From the NCBI GenBank assembly GCA_026986455.1, contig JALSON010000015.1, forward strand, positions 1 to 5,700: a stretch of DNA of 5,700 nt, read 5' to 3'. The translations under genes were made by a program, and so were the position numbers. Within the stretch, counting starts at the first letter, position 1, and each line of letters begins with the position of its first letter. Below the pieces are notes generated by a model. It did not search any database. It had not been told where the DNA came from and saw only the letters and a program-made list of their open reading frames with translations. Below are positions 1-4,964 of this stretch, one piece after another. The stretch is from Thermococcaceae archaeon. Lineage in GTDB: Archaea; Methanobacteriota_B; Thermococci; Thermococcales; Thermococcaceae.

Positions 1-383
1 GCTCGATCGAGAACCTTATCGTCACCAAGCCCCTCGGCTACCTCGACTTCCTCAGGCTGGAGAGAAATGCATTCGCAATAATGACGGACTCCGGGGGGAT
101 ACAGGAGGAGAGCATAATCCTCAACGTGCCCTGCCTCACCCTCCGCTACAACACCGAGAGGCCTGAGACGGTTAAAGCCGGTGGCAACATCCTGGTGGGG
201 CTGGAGAAGGAGAGGGCAATTGGATACCTGACGAAGCTCATTGGAGATGAGGAGTTTTACACGAAGATGGCAAACGCACCTAATCCCTTCGGTGACGGGA
301 AGGCCGGGGAGCGGATAGCGGAAATACTGCTGGAGCTTCACGAAAAGGAGGAGCTGAGGGTCAGGAGCTCAAGATTTATTTAG
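1..383 (+). CDS. wecB: UDP-N-acetylglucosamine 2-epimerase (non-hydrolysing), C-terminal part
   Basis: The frame is open from the window edge (first full codon at 3) to TAG at 381-383, giving 126 residues. The gene is cut on the left; the family is usually about 360-380 residues, so roughly the last third is visible. The key signature is TDSGGIQEES (about residues 28-37 of the visible part), the conserved nucleotide-sugar binding segment of the WecB/GT-B-fold epimerases. It is followed by a family-typical stretch with PCLTLRYNTERPET and then a G-N-I-L-V-G segment. By family knowledge the enzyme interconverts UDP-GlcNAc and UDP-ManNAc in the cytoplasm, feeding surface polysaccharide or glycan synthesis. 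The charged tail (EKEELRVRSSRFI) overlaps the convergent downstream gene by 15 bp. The ATG at 81 is an internal methionine, not the start. Family assignment is strong; the exact sugar product is inferred. Confidence 0.93.
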   Translation, partial: SIENLIVTKPLGYLDFLRLERNAFAIMTDSGGIQEESIILNVPCLTLRYNTERPETVKAGGNILVGLEKERAIGYLTKLIGDEEFYTKMANAPNPFGDGKAGERIAEILLELHEKEELRVRSSRFI

Positions 384-971
384 TGCGGCCTTCTGCGTTT
401 TTTCCTCCAGTTCAAAGCGTCCTGCCCGGGCTGCTATGGCCTTTGCCGCCTGTCTCATGAGGTAATCTCTGTATCCCCGGAGACCGATGAGTCCCCATGA
501 TTCATCTGAGACATCTGCGAGGATGTATGCCTGAAACTGGGGGATGCCGGTTCTGTTAAAGGCTATTAGGGCTCTCTCCTTATTCGTGGCGTTCCTGTAA
601 CTCAGATAGTGGGCTGGATCACCGGTGCTTGAATAAACGGCAATTACCCTTACCTGTCCCCTTGCGATTATGGGAGAATAGCTGATGTTGAACCACTCAA
701 TCCAGACAGCTAGGAACTGACCGTCGCACTTAACAAGGGCAGAGAGGGTTAGAACTTTATGTCCCCTGGCTTTCAGCTCGGCAGCCACCATTTTTCCGAA
801 AGGGGAATCCGGATAGATGCAGAAGCCGTTATTGAAGGTGGCATTGGCGTTTCTCACACCTCCAGTTTGAGCACTCATATGGGTTTCCGATTTGGCGAGT
901 GTGAAGCTGCCAAAGTAGAATACGAGAGCAGCGAGGGCAAGAACCAAAAGGAAGACAGCAACCTTTTTCAT
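369..971 (-). CDS. signal-anchored hypothetical protein, paralogue of its upstream neighbour
   Basis: This 200-residue protein matches no family I recognise. The N-terminus (MKKVAVFLLVLALAALVFYF) is a basic start followed by a hydrophobic segment to about residue 24, consistent with a signal peptide or single membrane anchor. The rest is soluble in character, so it probably sits outside the membrane. Four N-x-S/T sequons (N43, N95, N127, N139) fit an exported glycoprotein. There are two cysteines (C51, C82). The middle (about 85-130, GQFLAVWIEWF... to YSSTGDPAHYLSYRNAT) lines up by eye with the gene just upstream. The start at 971 is preferred because GAGGTGCTGCTC lies just before it. A longer frame from 1031 would overlap the upstream gene by about 50 bp and put 20 charged or polar residues before the signal. 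It lies 10 nt behind the preceding gene, so the two are very likely cotranscribed. Confidence 0.82.
   Translation of the reverse strand: MKKVAVFLLVLALAALVFYFGSFTLAKSETHMSAQTGGVRNANATFNNGFCIYPDSPFGKMVAAELKARGHKVLTLSALVKCDGQFLAVWIEWFNISYSPIIARGQVRVIAVYSSTGDPAHYLSYRNATNKERALIAFNRTGIPQFQAYILADVSDESWGLIGLRGYRDYLMRQAAKAIAARAGRFELEEKTQKAALNKS
398..403 (+). terminator. oligo-T terminator candidate for wecB
   Basis: A run of six T lies 15 nt past the wecB stop codon. Archaeal RNA polymerase commonly terminates at T-runs without a hairpin. The run lies inside the coding region of the convergent gene, which fits the overlapping 3' ends. Position and composition are seen; function is inferred. Confidence 0.4.
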
Positions 972-981
972 GAGCAGCACC

Positions 982-1644
982 TCAGTCGCTTTCGAGGAAC
1001 TGGTCGAGCTGGGAGGCAATTTCATCTGCAATCATTTCGTAGGGGCTTTCTTCCCTCAGCTTACCAACCTTTGCCCTGAGGTTCCACCAGTAGGCGACGG
1101 CGCAGGTCTGGTTGGCAATCCTAAGCTCGTTCATTCTTACAATACTCGCATGACAAAACCTCTGAGCTGTTTTGTCTATCTCGCTCTCTGACCAGACTGT
1201 GCCGTTGTTGATGACATCAACGGCAGACTTTGCATCGCCGGCGTAGGAGTAGTAGAGTATCCCGGATACCTCCCTCTCCGTATAGAGCACTCTGTATCCT
1301 GCCCCAATAGAGGGGATATACACGAGGACAACCCTGCCCTTCAGGTCATCCCCGGATATGTCCATATCAACGACCGCCTTCAGGCCATGCTTTTCCGCGA
1401 CCCTCACCAGAGCTTTCTTGATATAGTTCCTGTATGGCTTGGGGACCCAAACGGCTATGTAAACCACGTTCGGATTCTGGGGAGCGCTCTTCCAGCCGTA
1501 GTTTTTATCAACTATCGTCGCACCCCCATGCTGAAATGCTCCAGAATATTCCGAGAGAATATATGACTCGCTTGCAGTGGCAATGCCAAGAATGAAGAGC
1601 ACAGTGAGTGCCGCGACACCAAGAACAACGAAGATGCGTCTCAT
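982..1644 (-). CDS. signal-anchored hypothetical protein, paralogue of its downstream neighbour
   Basis: A 220-residue protein of unrecognised family. Residues 1-24 (MRRIFVVLGVAALTVLFILG...) form a signal peptide or membrane anchor with a possible cleavage near ATAS-ES, so the mature part is likely extracytoplasmic. It has two sequons (N147, N178) and two cysteines (C164, C181), which could pair as a disulfide. Residues about 75-150 (YIKKALVRVAEKHGLKAVV, GRVVLVYIP, REVSGILYYSYAGDAKSAVDVINNGT) align by eye with the downstream gene: a helix with G-H/L-K-V/A, then a V-x-V-Y/W-I strand, then I-x-V/Y-Y-S-S/Y-x-GD followed by N-x-T. The ATG at 1644 is preceded directly by GGTGAGGTGA, a strong archaeal ribosome binding site, and by a TATA-like box about 35 nt upstream. 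It is probably the first gene of a two-gene unit, or third-party to readthrough from the radical SAM gene 49 nt upstream. Confidence 0.82.
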   Translation of the reverse strand: MRRIFVVLGVAALTVLFILGIATASESYILSEYSGAFQHGGATIVDKNYGWKSAPQNPNVVYIAVWVPKPYRNYIKKALVRVAEKHGLKAVVDMDISGDDLKGRVVLVYIPSIGAGYRVLYTEREVSGILYYSYAGDAKSAVDVINNGTVWSESEIDKTAQRFCHASIVRMNELRIANQTCAVAYWWNLRAKVGKLREESPYEMIADEIASQLDQFLESD

Positions 1645-1654
1645 TCACCTCACC
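1645..1654 (-). promoter_or_regulatory. ribosome binding site of the first hypothetical gene
   Basis: On the minus strand GGTGAGGTGA abuts the ATG at 1644. It contains two overlapping GGTGA cores, both complementary to the 3' end of archaeal 16S rRNA. It fixes the start of this gene. Confidence 0.6.
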
Positions 1655-1674
1655 GAATATTGATTTGGCATATT

Positions 1675-1685
1675 ACTTTAAAAAG
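1675..1685 (-). promoter_or_regulatory. TATA-like box upstream of the hypothetical gene pair
   Basis: The minus strand reads ACTTTTTAAAGT, with a TTTTTAAA core centred about 36 nt before the ATG at 1644. With the usual archaeal spacing of about 25 nt from box to start site, transcription would begin near 1655 and leave a short leader holding the GGTGA site. The same T-run could instead terminate the radical SAM transcript, whose stop codon is at 1694. Both roles are inferred. Confidence 0.45.
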
Positions 1686-1693
1686 TTATCGTA

Positions 1694-2953
1694 TCAAACT
1701 TCAGTTCCGATGTAAATTCCATGCCTCGTCCTGACTATCCGCACCCTCACCCTATCACCCACATCAGCGTCGGTGTTTATGACCTCTATGAGCCTGTTCC
1801 TTGCCTTAGCGAGCATCTCACCCTGAATCCTTCCGGGAAGGACTATCTCCGCCTTAACGATCTCCCCCGGACGGAATGCTAGAGGAATGAATTCACGCTT
1901 TTCCATCCCGAAGTGCCTCGGCTTCAGGACGAGGGGCCTCGTTCCTGTCTTCTCTTCAAGTTTTCTGAGCCAGGAGTAGAACTCCTTGAACGGAACGAGC
2001 TTAGCTATCGTGGGGTTCCTCCCGAACTTGTAGGGGATGTAGTTCTGAAAGCCCAAAGCAGGCCACCGTTTTCCGGCGCCAATTTTTCTCGCGAACTCGA
2101 TAAAAGCTTCGGCCTCATCATCATTCACTCCAAATATTATGACCGGAGCCAGGAGGACGTCTATTCCCGCGTTGACCAAAGCTTCAGCCATGTCAAGGAC
2201 ATGGTCAAGGTCGTAGTTTTTCATCCCCATGAGCATCCTCGCCTTTTCAGGGTCGAGGGAGTGAAGGGAGAGGTTCACCCTGTCGAGGCCAGCCTCTGCT
2301 AACTCTTCAACGAGCTTATCGTTGAGAAGCGTTCCGTTGCTCTGCATGGAAATAACGGAGACGTTGGGGTGCTCCCTCAAAGCCTGCACGAGCTCCACTC
2401 TGAAGGGATAGATCAGCGGTTCGCCCTGACCGTCGAGGTGGGCCTCAAGGCCTTTCCCCTTTATCCTCGCAACCTCATCGAACCACCTCATCAGGTAGTC
2501 TATATCCACAACGAAATCGCGCATCCTCGTTCTCGAATAGGGTCCCTCATCGACGGAGCAGAAGACGCAGCTTAAATTGCAGCCGCTTACGCCCCTCACC
2601 TGGATGAGGTTTGTCCCCCGGTCAATTAAACCAAAGGCGTTGTATCCGAGGAGGGGAACGTCCATTCCTTCATGGATGTATACAACCTCCCGCCCTGTGT
2701 ATCGGTTCCTGAGAAGGGCACCGAGGCTGTTCTGGATGAAAATTGCCAGATATTTCTCCACATCCCTGAAATCAGTGCTTATGAGAAGCATGCCGTTTCT
2801 GACGGTTATCTCGGGGGAAACGTGATACTTCCGTTTTATGGCTCTGATTAAGTCTTTTTTCTCAAAATCAGCATAAAGCGTTTCCCGCCACACCAGCCTG
2901 ACCTTCTCGCCCAGGTCATGGAACTCTGCGTGTGGAAGTTTCACTCCAATCAT
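1694..2953 (-). CDS. radical SAM protein with C-terminal TRAM-like domain
   Basis: A 419-residue cytoplasmic protein. Residues 1-100 form an N-terminal region I do not recognise. The radical SAM core follows, with CNLSCVFC (C125, C129, C132) giving the CxxxCxxC ligands of the 4Fe-4S cluster that cleaves S-adenosylmethionine, and a GEP motif at 177-179 that in this superfamily contacts the methionine amino group. Later strands include VISMQSNGTLL (200-210) and LDRVNLSLHSLD (223-234). Residues 361-419 (from RPGEIVKAEIVLPGR to GDRVRVRIVRTRHGIYIGTEV) look like a small TRAM/OB-type beta barrel, an RNA-binding module known from MiaB-type methylthiotransferases and TrmA-type methylases. The only three cysteines are the cluster ligands, so there is no Cys-ligated auxiliary cluster. 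The UPF0004 domain of true MiaB enzymes is absent. A tRNA- or rRNA-modifying role is an inference; the substrate is unknown. The start is supported by GAGGAG 8 nt upstream. Confidence 0.9.
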   Translation of the reverse strand: MIGVKLPHAEFHDLGEKVRLVWRETLYADFEKKDLIRAIKRKYHVSPEITVRNGMLLISTDFRDVEKYLAIFIQNSLGALLRNRYTGREVVYIHEGMDVPLLGYNAFGLIDRGTNLIQVRGVSGCNLSCVFCSVDEGPYSRTRMRDFVVDIDYLMRWFDEVARIKGKGLEAHLDGQGEPLIYPFRVELVQALREHPNVSVISMQSNGTLLNDKLVEELAEAGLDRVNLSLHSLDPEKARMLMGMKNYDLDHVLDMAEALVNAGIDVLLAPVIIFGVNDDEAEAFIEFARKIGAGKRWPALGFQNYIPYKFGRNPTIAKLVPFKEFYSWLRKLEEKTGTRPLVLKPRHFGMEKREFIPLAFRPGEIVKAEIVLPGRIQGEMLAKARNRLIEVINTDADVGDRVRVRIVRTRHGIYIGTEV

Positions 2954-2961
2954 GGTCGTTG

Positions 2962-2967
2962 CTCCTC
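2962..2967 (-). promoter_or_regulatory. ribosome binding site of the radical SAM gene
   Basis: GAGGAG on the minus strand, 8 nt before the ATG at 2953. It supports this start over internal methionines. Confidence 0.6.
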
Positions 2968-2992
2968 ATGGGCTTTTAAAAGGCTTCGGCAA

Positions 2993-3003
2993 AATTTATA
3001 ATA
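2993..3003 (-). promoter_or_regulatory. TATA-like box of the radical SAM gene
   Basis: The minus strand reads TTATTATAAATTTT here, with a TTATAAAT core. A start site about 25 nt downstream would fall near 2970 and keep the GAGGAG site in a short leader. A second AT palindrome, TTTTAAAA at 2974-2981, is too close to the ribosome binding site to serve as the box for a leadered transcript. Confidence 0.5.
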
Positions 3004-3065
3004 AGGGGCTACAATCGCCGGACACACCCCAATTATCTAACAGCATGCATGGCTACATGGAAACA

Positions 3066-3073
3066 TTTTAATA
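3066..3073 (+). promoter_or_regulatory. TATA-like box of the ACT-domain regulator gene
   Basis: TTTTAATA in an AT-rich patch, about 55 nt before the preferred ATG at 3125. A start site near 3095-3100 would leave a leader of about 25-30 nt containing GGTGAT. It lies about 63 nt from the divergent TATA box of the radical SAM gene, so the two promoters are back to back. Confidence 0.45.
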
Positions 3074-3114
3074 TTAGTGAATGCAATAGTCTAATGCTGG
3101 ACTGATATGGTACA

Positions 3115-3121
3115 GGGTGAT
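3115..3121 (+). promoter_or_regulatory. ribosome binding site deciding the regulator start
   Basis: GGGTGAT ends 3 nt before the ATG at 3125. The GGTGAT form pairs with the 3'-most part of the archaeal anti-Shine-Dalgarno sequence, so short spacing is expected. It lies inside the longer reading frame from 3107, arguing against that start. Confidence 0.55.
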
Positions 3122-3124
3122 ACT

Positions 3125-3625
3125 ATGTGGGGGGAAATTGAGCATTACTTTGATGAATATCCCGTAAGGAAGCAGATAGCAAAGACTCTCCTTAAGTACG
3201 GTCTCAGGGTTTCCGATGATATGAAGATCAAAGCCGGCAACATAGAGGTTCCGTACACCAAGATAGCCAAGGCCCTCGATGTCGACAGGAGGGTCGTCAA
3301 AGAGACCGTTGCAATGATACTGAAGGTGCCCGAGCTGAAAGAGATATACACCAACCTTGAACCCACCGTGCACATGAAGTTCGTTGGCAGGCACGTGGGC
3401 TACGGGGTAATCGAAATCGAGCCCGAGCCGAGGGCCATAGGAATACTCGCAAAAATCGCCACGAAAATAGCCGATAGAGGAATAAACATAGTTCAGGTCG
3501 TTGCTGAGGATCCGGAGCTCTATCCGGAGGCAACGCTGACGATAATAACCGAGAGGCCTATTCCGGGGGAGCTGATAAACGAGCTCTCAAAGCTTGAAGG
3601 TGTCAAGAGAATCTCAATCTACTGA
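3125..3625 (+). CDS. ACT-domain regulator of amino acid metabolism (COG2150-like)
   Basis: With the start at 3125 the product has 166 residues. Residues about 38-66 (EVPYTKIAKALDVDRRVVKETV) read as a helix-turn-helix. Residues about 92-166 fit an ACT fold: VGYGVIEIEPEPRAIGILAKIA, then DRGINIVQVVAEDP, then ATLTIITERPIPGELINEL and a final strand GVKRISIY. ACT domains usually bind amino acids, and archaeal proteins of this architecture and length are annotated as predicted regulators of amino acid metabolism; the ligand and targets here are unknown. The ATG at 3125 is preferred over 3107 because AGGGTGAT (3114-3121) precedes it at normal spacing, while nothing comparable precedes 3107. Choosing 3107 would add only MVQGDT. 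The gene stands alone, with its own TATA-like box and a T-run directly after the stop. Confidence 0.85.
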   Translation: MWGEIEHYFDEYPVRKQIAKTLLKYGLRVSDDMKIKAGNIEVPYTKIAKALDVDRRVVKETVAMILKVPELKEIYTNLEPTVHMKFVGRHVGYGVIEIEPEPRAIGILAKIATKIADRGINIVQVVAEDPELYPEATLTIITERPIPGELINELSKLEGVKRISIY

Positions 3626-3626
3626 A

Positions 3627-3635
3627 TTTTTCTTT
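3627..3635 (+). terminator. oligo-T terminator of the regulator gene
   Basis: TTTTTCTTT begins 2 nt past the TGA at 3623-3625. A T-rich stretch directly after a stop is the usual archaeal termination signal. A second T5 run at 3687-3691 could act as a backup. Confidence 0.55.
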
Positions 3636-3724
3636 ATACCTTACTTGCCCTGCGGTCTGAACCCCTCCCTGCACTGTGAGGAACTCTTTTTGGCATTAAA
3701 GGACATAAATGCTGCCTATGTTTT

Positions 3725-3741
3725 AACCAAAAGTTTTAAAC
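3725..3741 (-). promoter_or_regulatory. SurR-type operator upstream of the antiporter operon
   Basis: Read on the minus strand this is GTT-TAA-AAC-TTTTG-GTT, an exact match to the extended SurR consensus GTTn3AACn5GTT described in Pyrococcus furiosus. SurR is the redox-switch regulator of Thermococcales that controls hydrogenase (mbh, hydrogenase I) and sulfur-response (mbx, NADPH sulfur reductase) operons. The motif lies about 20 bp upstream of the best TATA-like box, the arrangement linked with activation. It also contains a TTTTAAAC stretch that could itself be read as a weak TATA box, which would imply repression. The match is seen; the direction of control is inferred. Confidence 0.6.
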
Positions 3742-3761
3742 CTTTGTTCTTAGCTAATAAA

Positions 3762-3771
3762 GTTTATAAAC
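3762..3771 (+). promoter_or_regulatory. TATA-like box of the antiporter operon
   Basis: GTTTATAAAC is a 10-bp perfect palindrome containing TTTATAAA, the best TATA match in the region. A start site near 3795 would give a leader of about 45-50 nt before the ATG at 3842, including the GGAGGG site. Confidence 0.5.
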
Positions 3772-3828
3772 ATTTATTTACAACCAAAGATTAGCTTCGC
3801 TCAGCCTAAAAAATTCGCTCTAAACGCT

Positions 3829-3834
3829 GGAGGG
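3829..3834 (+). promoter_or_regulatory. ribosome binding site of mnhE
   Basis: GGAGGG with 7 nt to the ATG at 3842. It fixes the start of the first operon gene. Confidence 0.6.
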
Positions 3835-3841
3835 TTGATAA

Positions 3842-4348
3842 ATGGGAGAAGCCGGCAAGATAAGCAGGTACCTGTACACGGTTATCGTGCTGTTTATTAT
3901 CTGGCTGTTTCTGACGAGCAGCCTTGATGCTCAGGAGCTGGAAATCGGATTTATATTATCCCTGATAGTTGCAGCATTCACGTATGACCTTTTTACGAGC
4001 AGAGGTCTGGCAAATCTGCATCCCAGGAGAATCGCCTACGCAGCAGCATACATTCCCTACTTTCTGTGGGCAATGATAATGGCCAATCTGGACGTGGCCT
4101 ACAGGGTTCTGCACCCAAAAAGGCCTATAAATCCCGGAATCGTGGAATGCAAAACAGTTCTCAGCAGTGATGTTGGCAAACTCAGCCTGGCAAATTCAAT
4201 CACACTGACGCCGGGAACGATCACGCTCGACGTCATCGGTGACAGATATTTCATCCACTGGATTGATGTTAAGGATGCGAGCATTGAAGGGGCATCCGAG
4301 AACATAACAAGACCGTTTGAAAAATTCCTGAAGGTGATCTTCGGATGA
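3842..4348 (+). CDS. mnhE: Na+/H+ antiporter subunit MnhE (MbhA/MbxA-like)
   Basis: A 168-residue membrane protein and first gene of the operon. Hydrophobic segments lie at about 10-26, 35-52 and 64-84, followed by a soluble C-terminal domain with the MnhE/MrpE signature VGKLSLANSITLTPGTITLDV (111-131) and an IHWIDV strand. MrpE-type subunits help assemble the cation/proton antiporter module; in Thermococcales the same subunit is called MbhA or MbxA when it belongs to a membrane-bound hydrogenase or sulfur-linked complex. Length is normal for the family. The stop overlaps the next start (ATGATG at 4345), indicating translational coupling. Regulation is probably through the SurR-type site and TATA box upstream. 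The family is certain; which complex it serves is not settled inside the window. Confidence 0.93.
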   Translation: MGEAGKISRYLYTVIVLFIIWLFLTSSLDAQELEIGFILSLIVAAFTYDLFTSRGLANLHPRRIAYAAAYIPYFLWAMIMANLDVAYRVLHPKRPINPGIVECKTVLSSDVGKLSLANSITLTPGTITLDVIGDRYFIHWIDVKDASIEGASENITRPFEKFLKVIFG

Positions 4349-4599
4349 TGGGCATCAACGTTTATCTCGCTCTTATAGCTATAGCAACACTCCTCAGTCT
4401 CTACAGGGTTTTCAGAGGACCAACCACCGTCGACAGGCTGGTGGCGGTTGATATCATGACGACAATAACGACCGGCCTGATGGTGCTCTTCGCCCTGCTT
4501 TACAGAAGGATGATATTCCTCGATGTGGCCTTAGTGTATGCGGTTCTGGCGTTCTTGGGAGTGATAGCATTTGCAAGGTATCTGGAGGGAGGAATATGA
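4345..4599 (+). CDS. mnhF: Na+/H+ antiporter subunit MnhF (MbhB/MbxB-like)
   Basis: An 84-residue protein with three membrane segments (about 5-20, 34-53 and 58-78). The family signature RGPTTVDRLVAVD (24-36) sits in the loop before the second helix, and LDVALVYAVLAFLG is typical of the third. MrpF-type subunits are small structural parts of the antiporter module. The start overlaps the mnhE stop by 4 bp. Two adjacent ATG codons (4345 and 4348) are both possible; GGTGATC at 4333-4339 serves either, so the N-terminus is uncertain by one residue. The gene ends in an ATGA overlap with mnhG. Confidence 0.92.
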   Translation: MMGINVYLALIAIATLLSLYRVFRGPTTVDRLVAVDIMTTITTGLMVLFALLYRRMIFLDVALVYAVLAFLGVIAFARYLEGGI

Positions 4600-4964
4600 A
4601 CGCAGTATCTGCACTTGGAGAGCTTCTGGTGCTCTTTGGGGTGTTCTTCTATTTCCTCTCGGCACTGGGCCTGATCAGGATGCCTGACGTTTATAACAGG
4701 ATGCAGACGGCAACAAAGAGCGCCACTCTGGGCTCGCTGGGAGTCATCATAGGAACAGGGATCTGGGCGGTTGGAGAAGGCCTCCACTGGGGCTGGATTA
4801 CAAAGACCCTCGTGATTGCGGTTTTCCTTCTCCTGACGAATCCAATAAGCGCCCACGCCCTCATCAGGGGAGCATATAAGAGCGGCATACCCCTGTGGGA
4901 GGGAAGCGTTGTCGACAGATACAGGGAAGCTCTGGAAGAAAGCAGGGAGGAGGGAGAGGAATGA
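4596..4964 (+). CDS. mnhG: Na+/H+ antiporter subunit MnhG (MbhC/MbxC-like)
   Basis: A 122-residue protein with three hydrophobic segments (about 6-27, 45-60 and 69-88). Two family signatures are clear: GLIRMPDVYNRMQTATKSAT (25-44) and TNPISAHALIRGAY (81-94). The C-terminal tail (REALEESREEGEE) is highly acidic and probably cytoplasmic. MrpG-type subunits are structural partners of MrpE and MrpF in the antiporter module. The start ATGA overlaps the mnhF stop, with GGAGG 7 nt upstream; the stop overlaps the next gene in the same way. Confidence 0.93.
   Translation: MNAVSALGELLVLFGVFFYFLSALGLIRMPDVYNRMQTATKSATLGSLGVIIGTGIWAVGEGLHWGWITKTLVIAVFLLLTNPISAHALIRGAYKSGIPLWEGSVVDRYREALEESREEGEE

Larger units (their letters stand above)
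3626..3841. other. intergenic regulatory region before the antiporter operon
   Basis: About 216 bp without a convincing gene. It holds in order the T-run terminator, a GC-rich patch (about 3641-3685) of unknown meaning, a second T-run, the SurR-type motif (3725-3741), the TATA-like box (3762-3771), and a leader with a short direct repeat (TTCGCTC at 3796-3802 and 3814-3820). AACCAAA also occurs twice (3725-3731 and 3782-3788), and TTAGCT twice (3750-3755 and 3791-3796). A 66-codon open frame from 3594 reads across most of it but has no ribosome binding site and no recognisable content. Confidence 0.6.

Noticed and set aside
972..1031. Upstream extension of the 369-971 gene to an ATG at 1031
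   Set aside because: It would overlap the preceding gene by about 50 bp, place 20 polar residues before a clear signal segment, and lacks the ribosome binding site seen before 971.
759..1191. Plus-strand frames opposite the two exported proteins
   Set aside because: They span the gene junction and the signal-peptide code of the real genes and lack ribosome binding sites.
1913..2825. Three plus-strand frames (1913-2302, 2369-2575, 2577-2825) opposite the radical SAM gene
   Set aside because: The radical SAM protein with intact motifs explains this DNA; the opposite frames have no family features or start signals.
2974..2981. TTTTAAAA palindrome as TATA box of the radical SAM gene
   Set aside because: A start site about 25 nt downstream would fall at the ATG and leave the GAGGAG ribosome binding site untranscribed.
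3107..3124. Alternative start of the ACT-domain regulator at 3107
   Set aside because: No ribosome binding site precedes it, while GGGTGAT precedes the ATG at 3125 at a suitable distance.
3074..3533. Minus-strand frames opposite the ACT-domain regulator
   Set aside because: Low-complexity or arginine-rich shadow translations with no start signals; the plus-strand gene has an ACT pattern.
3762..3771. GTTTATAAAC as a second SurR half-site pair
   Set aside because: The spacing between GTT and AAC is 4, not 3, and the sequence is better explained as the TATA box.
3594..3794. 66-codon plus-strand frame across the intergenic region
   Set aside because: It starts inside the regulator gene, has no ribosome binding site, runs through a terminator, the SurR-type site and the TATA box, and encodes nothing recognisable.
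4895..4960. Longer start for the DUF4040 subunit at 4895
   Set aside because: It lies over mnhG, adds a basic leader absent from the family, and the ATG at 4961 has the coupled ATGA overlap plus a strong GGAGG run.
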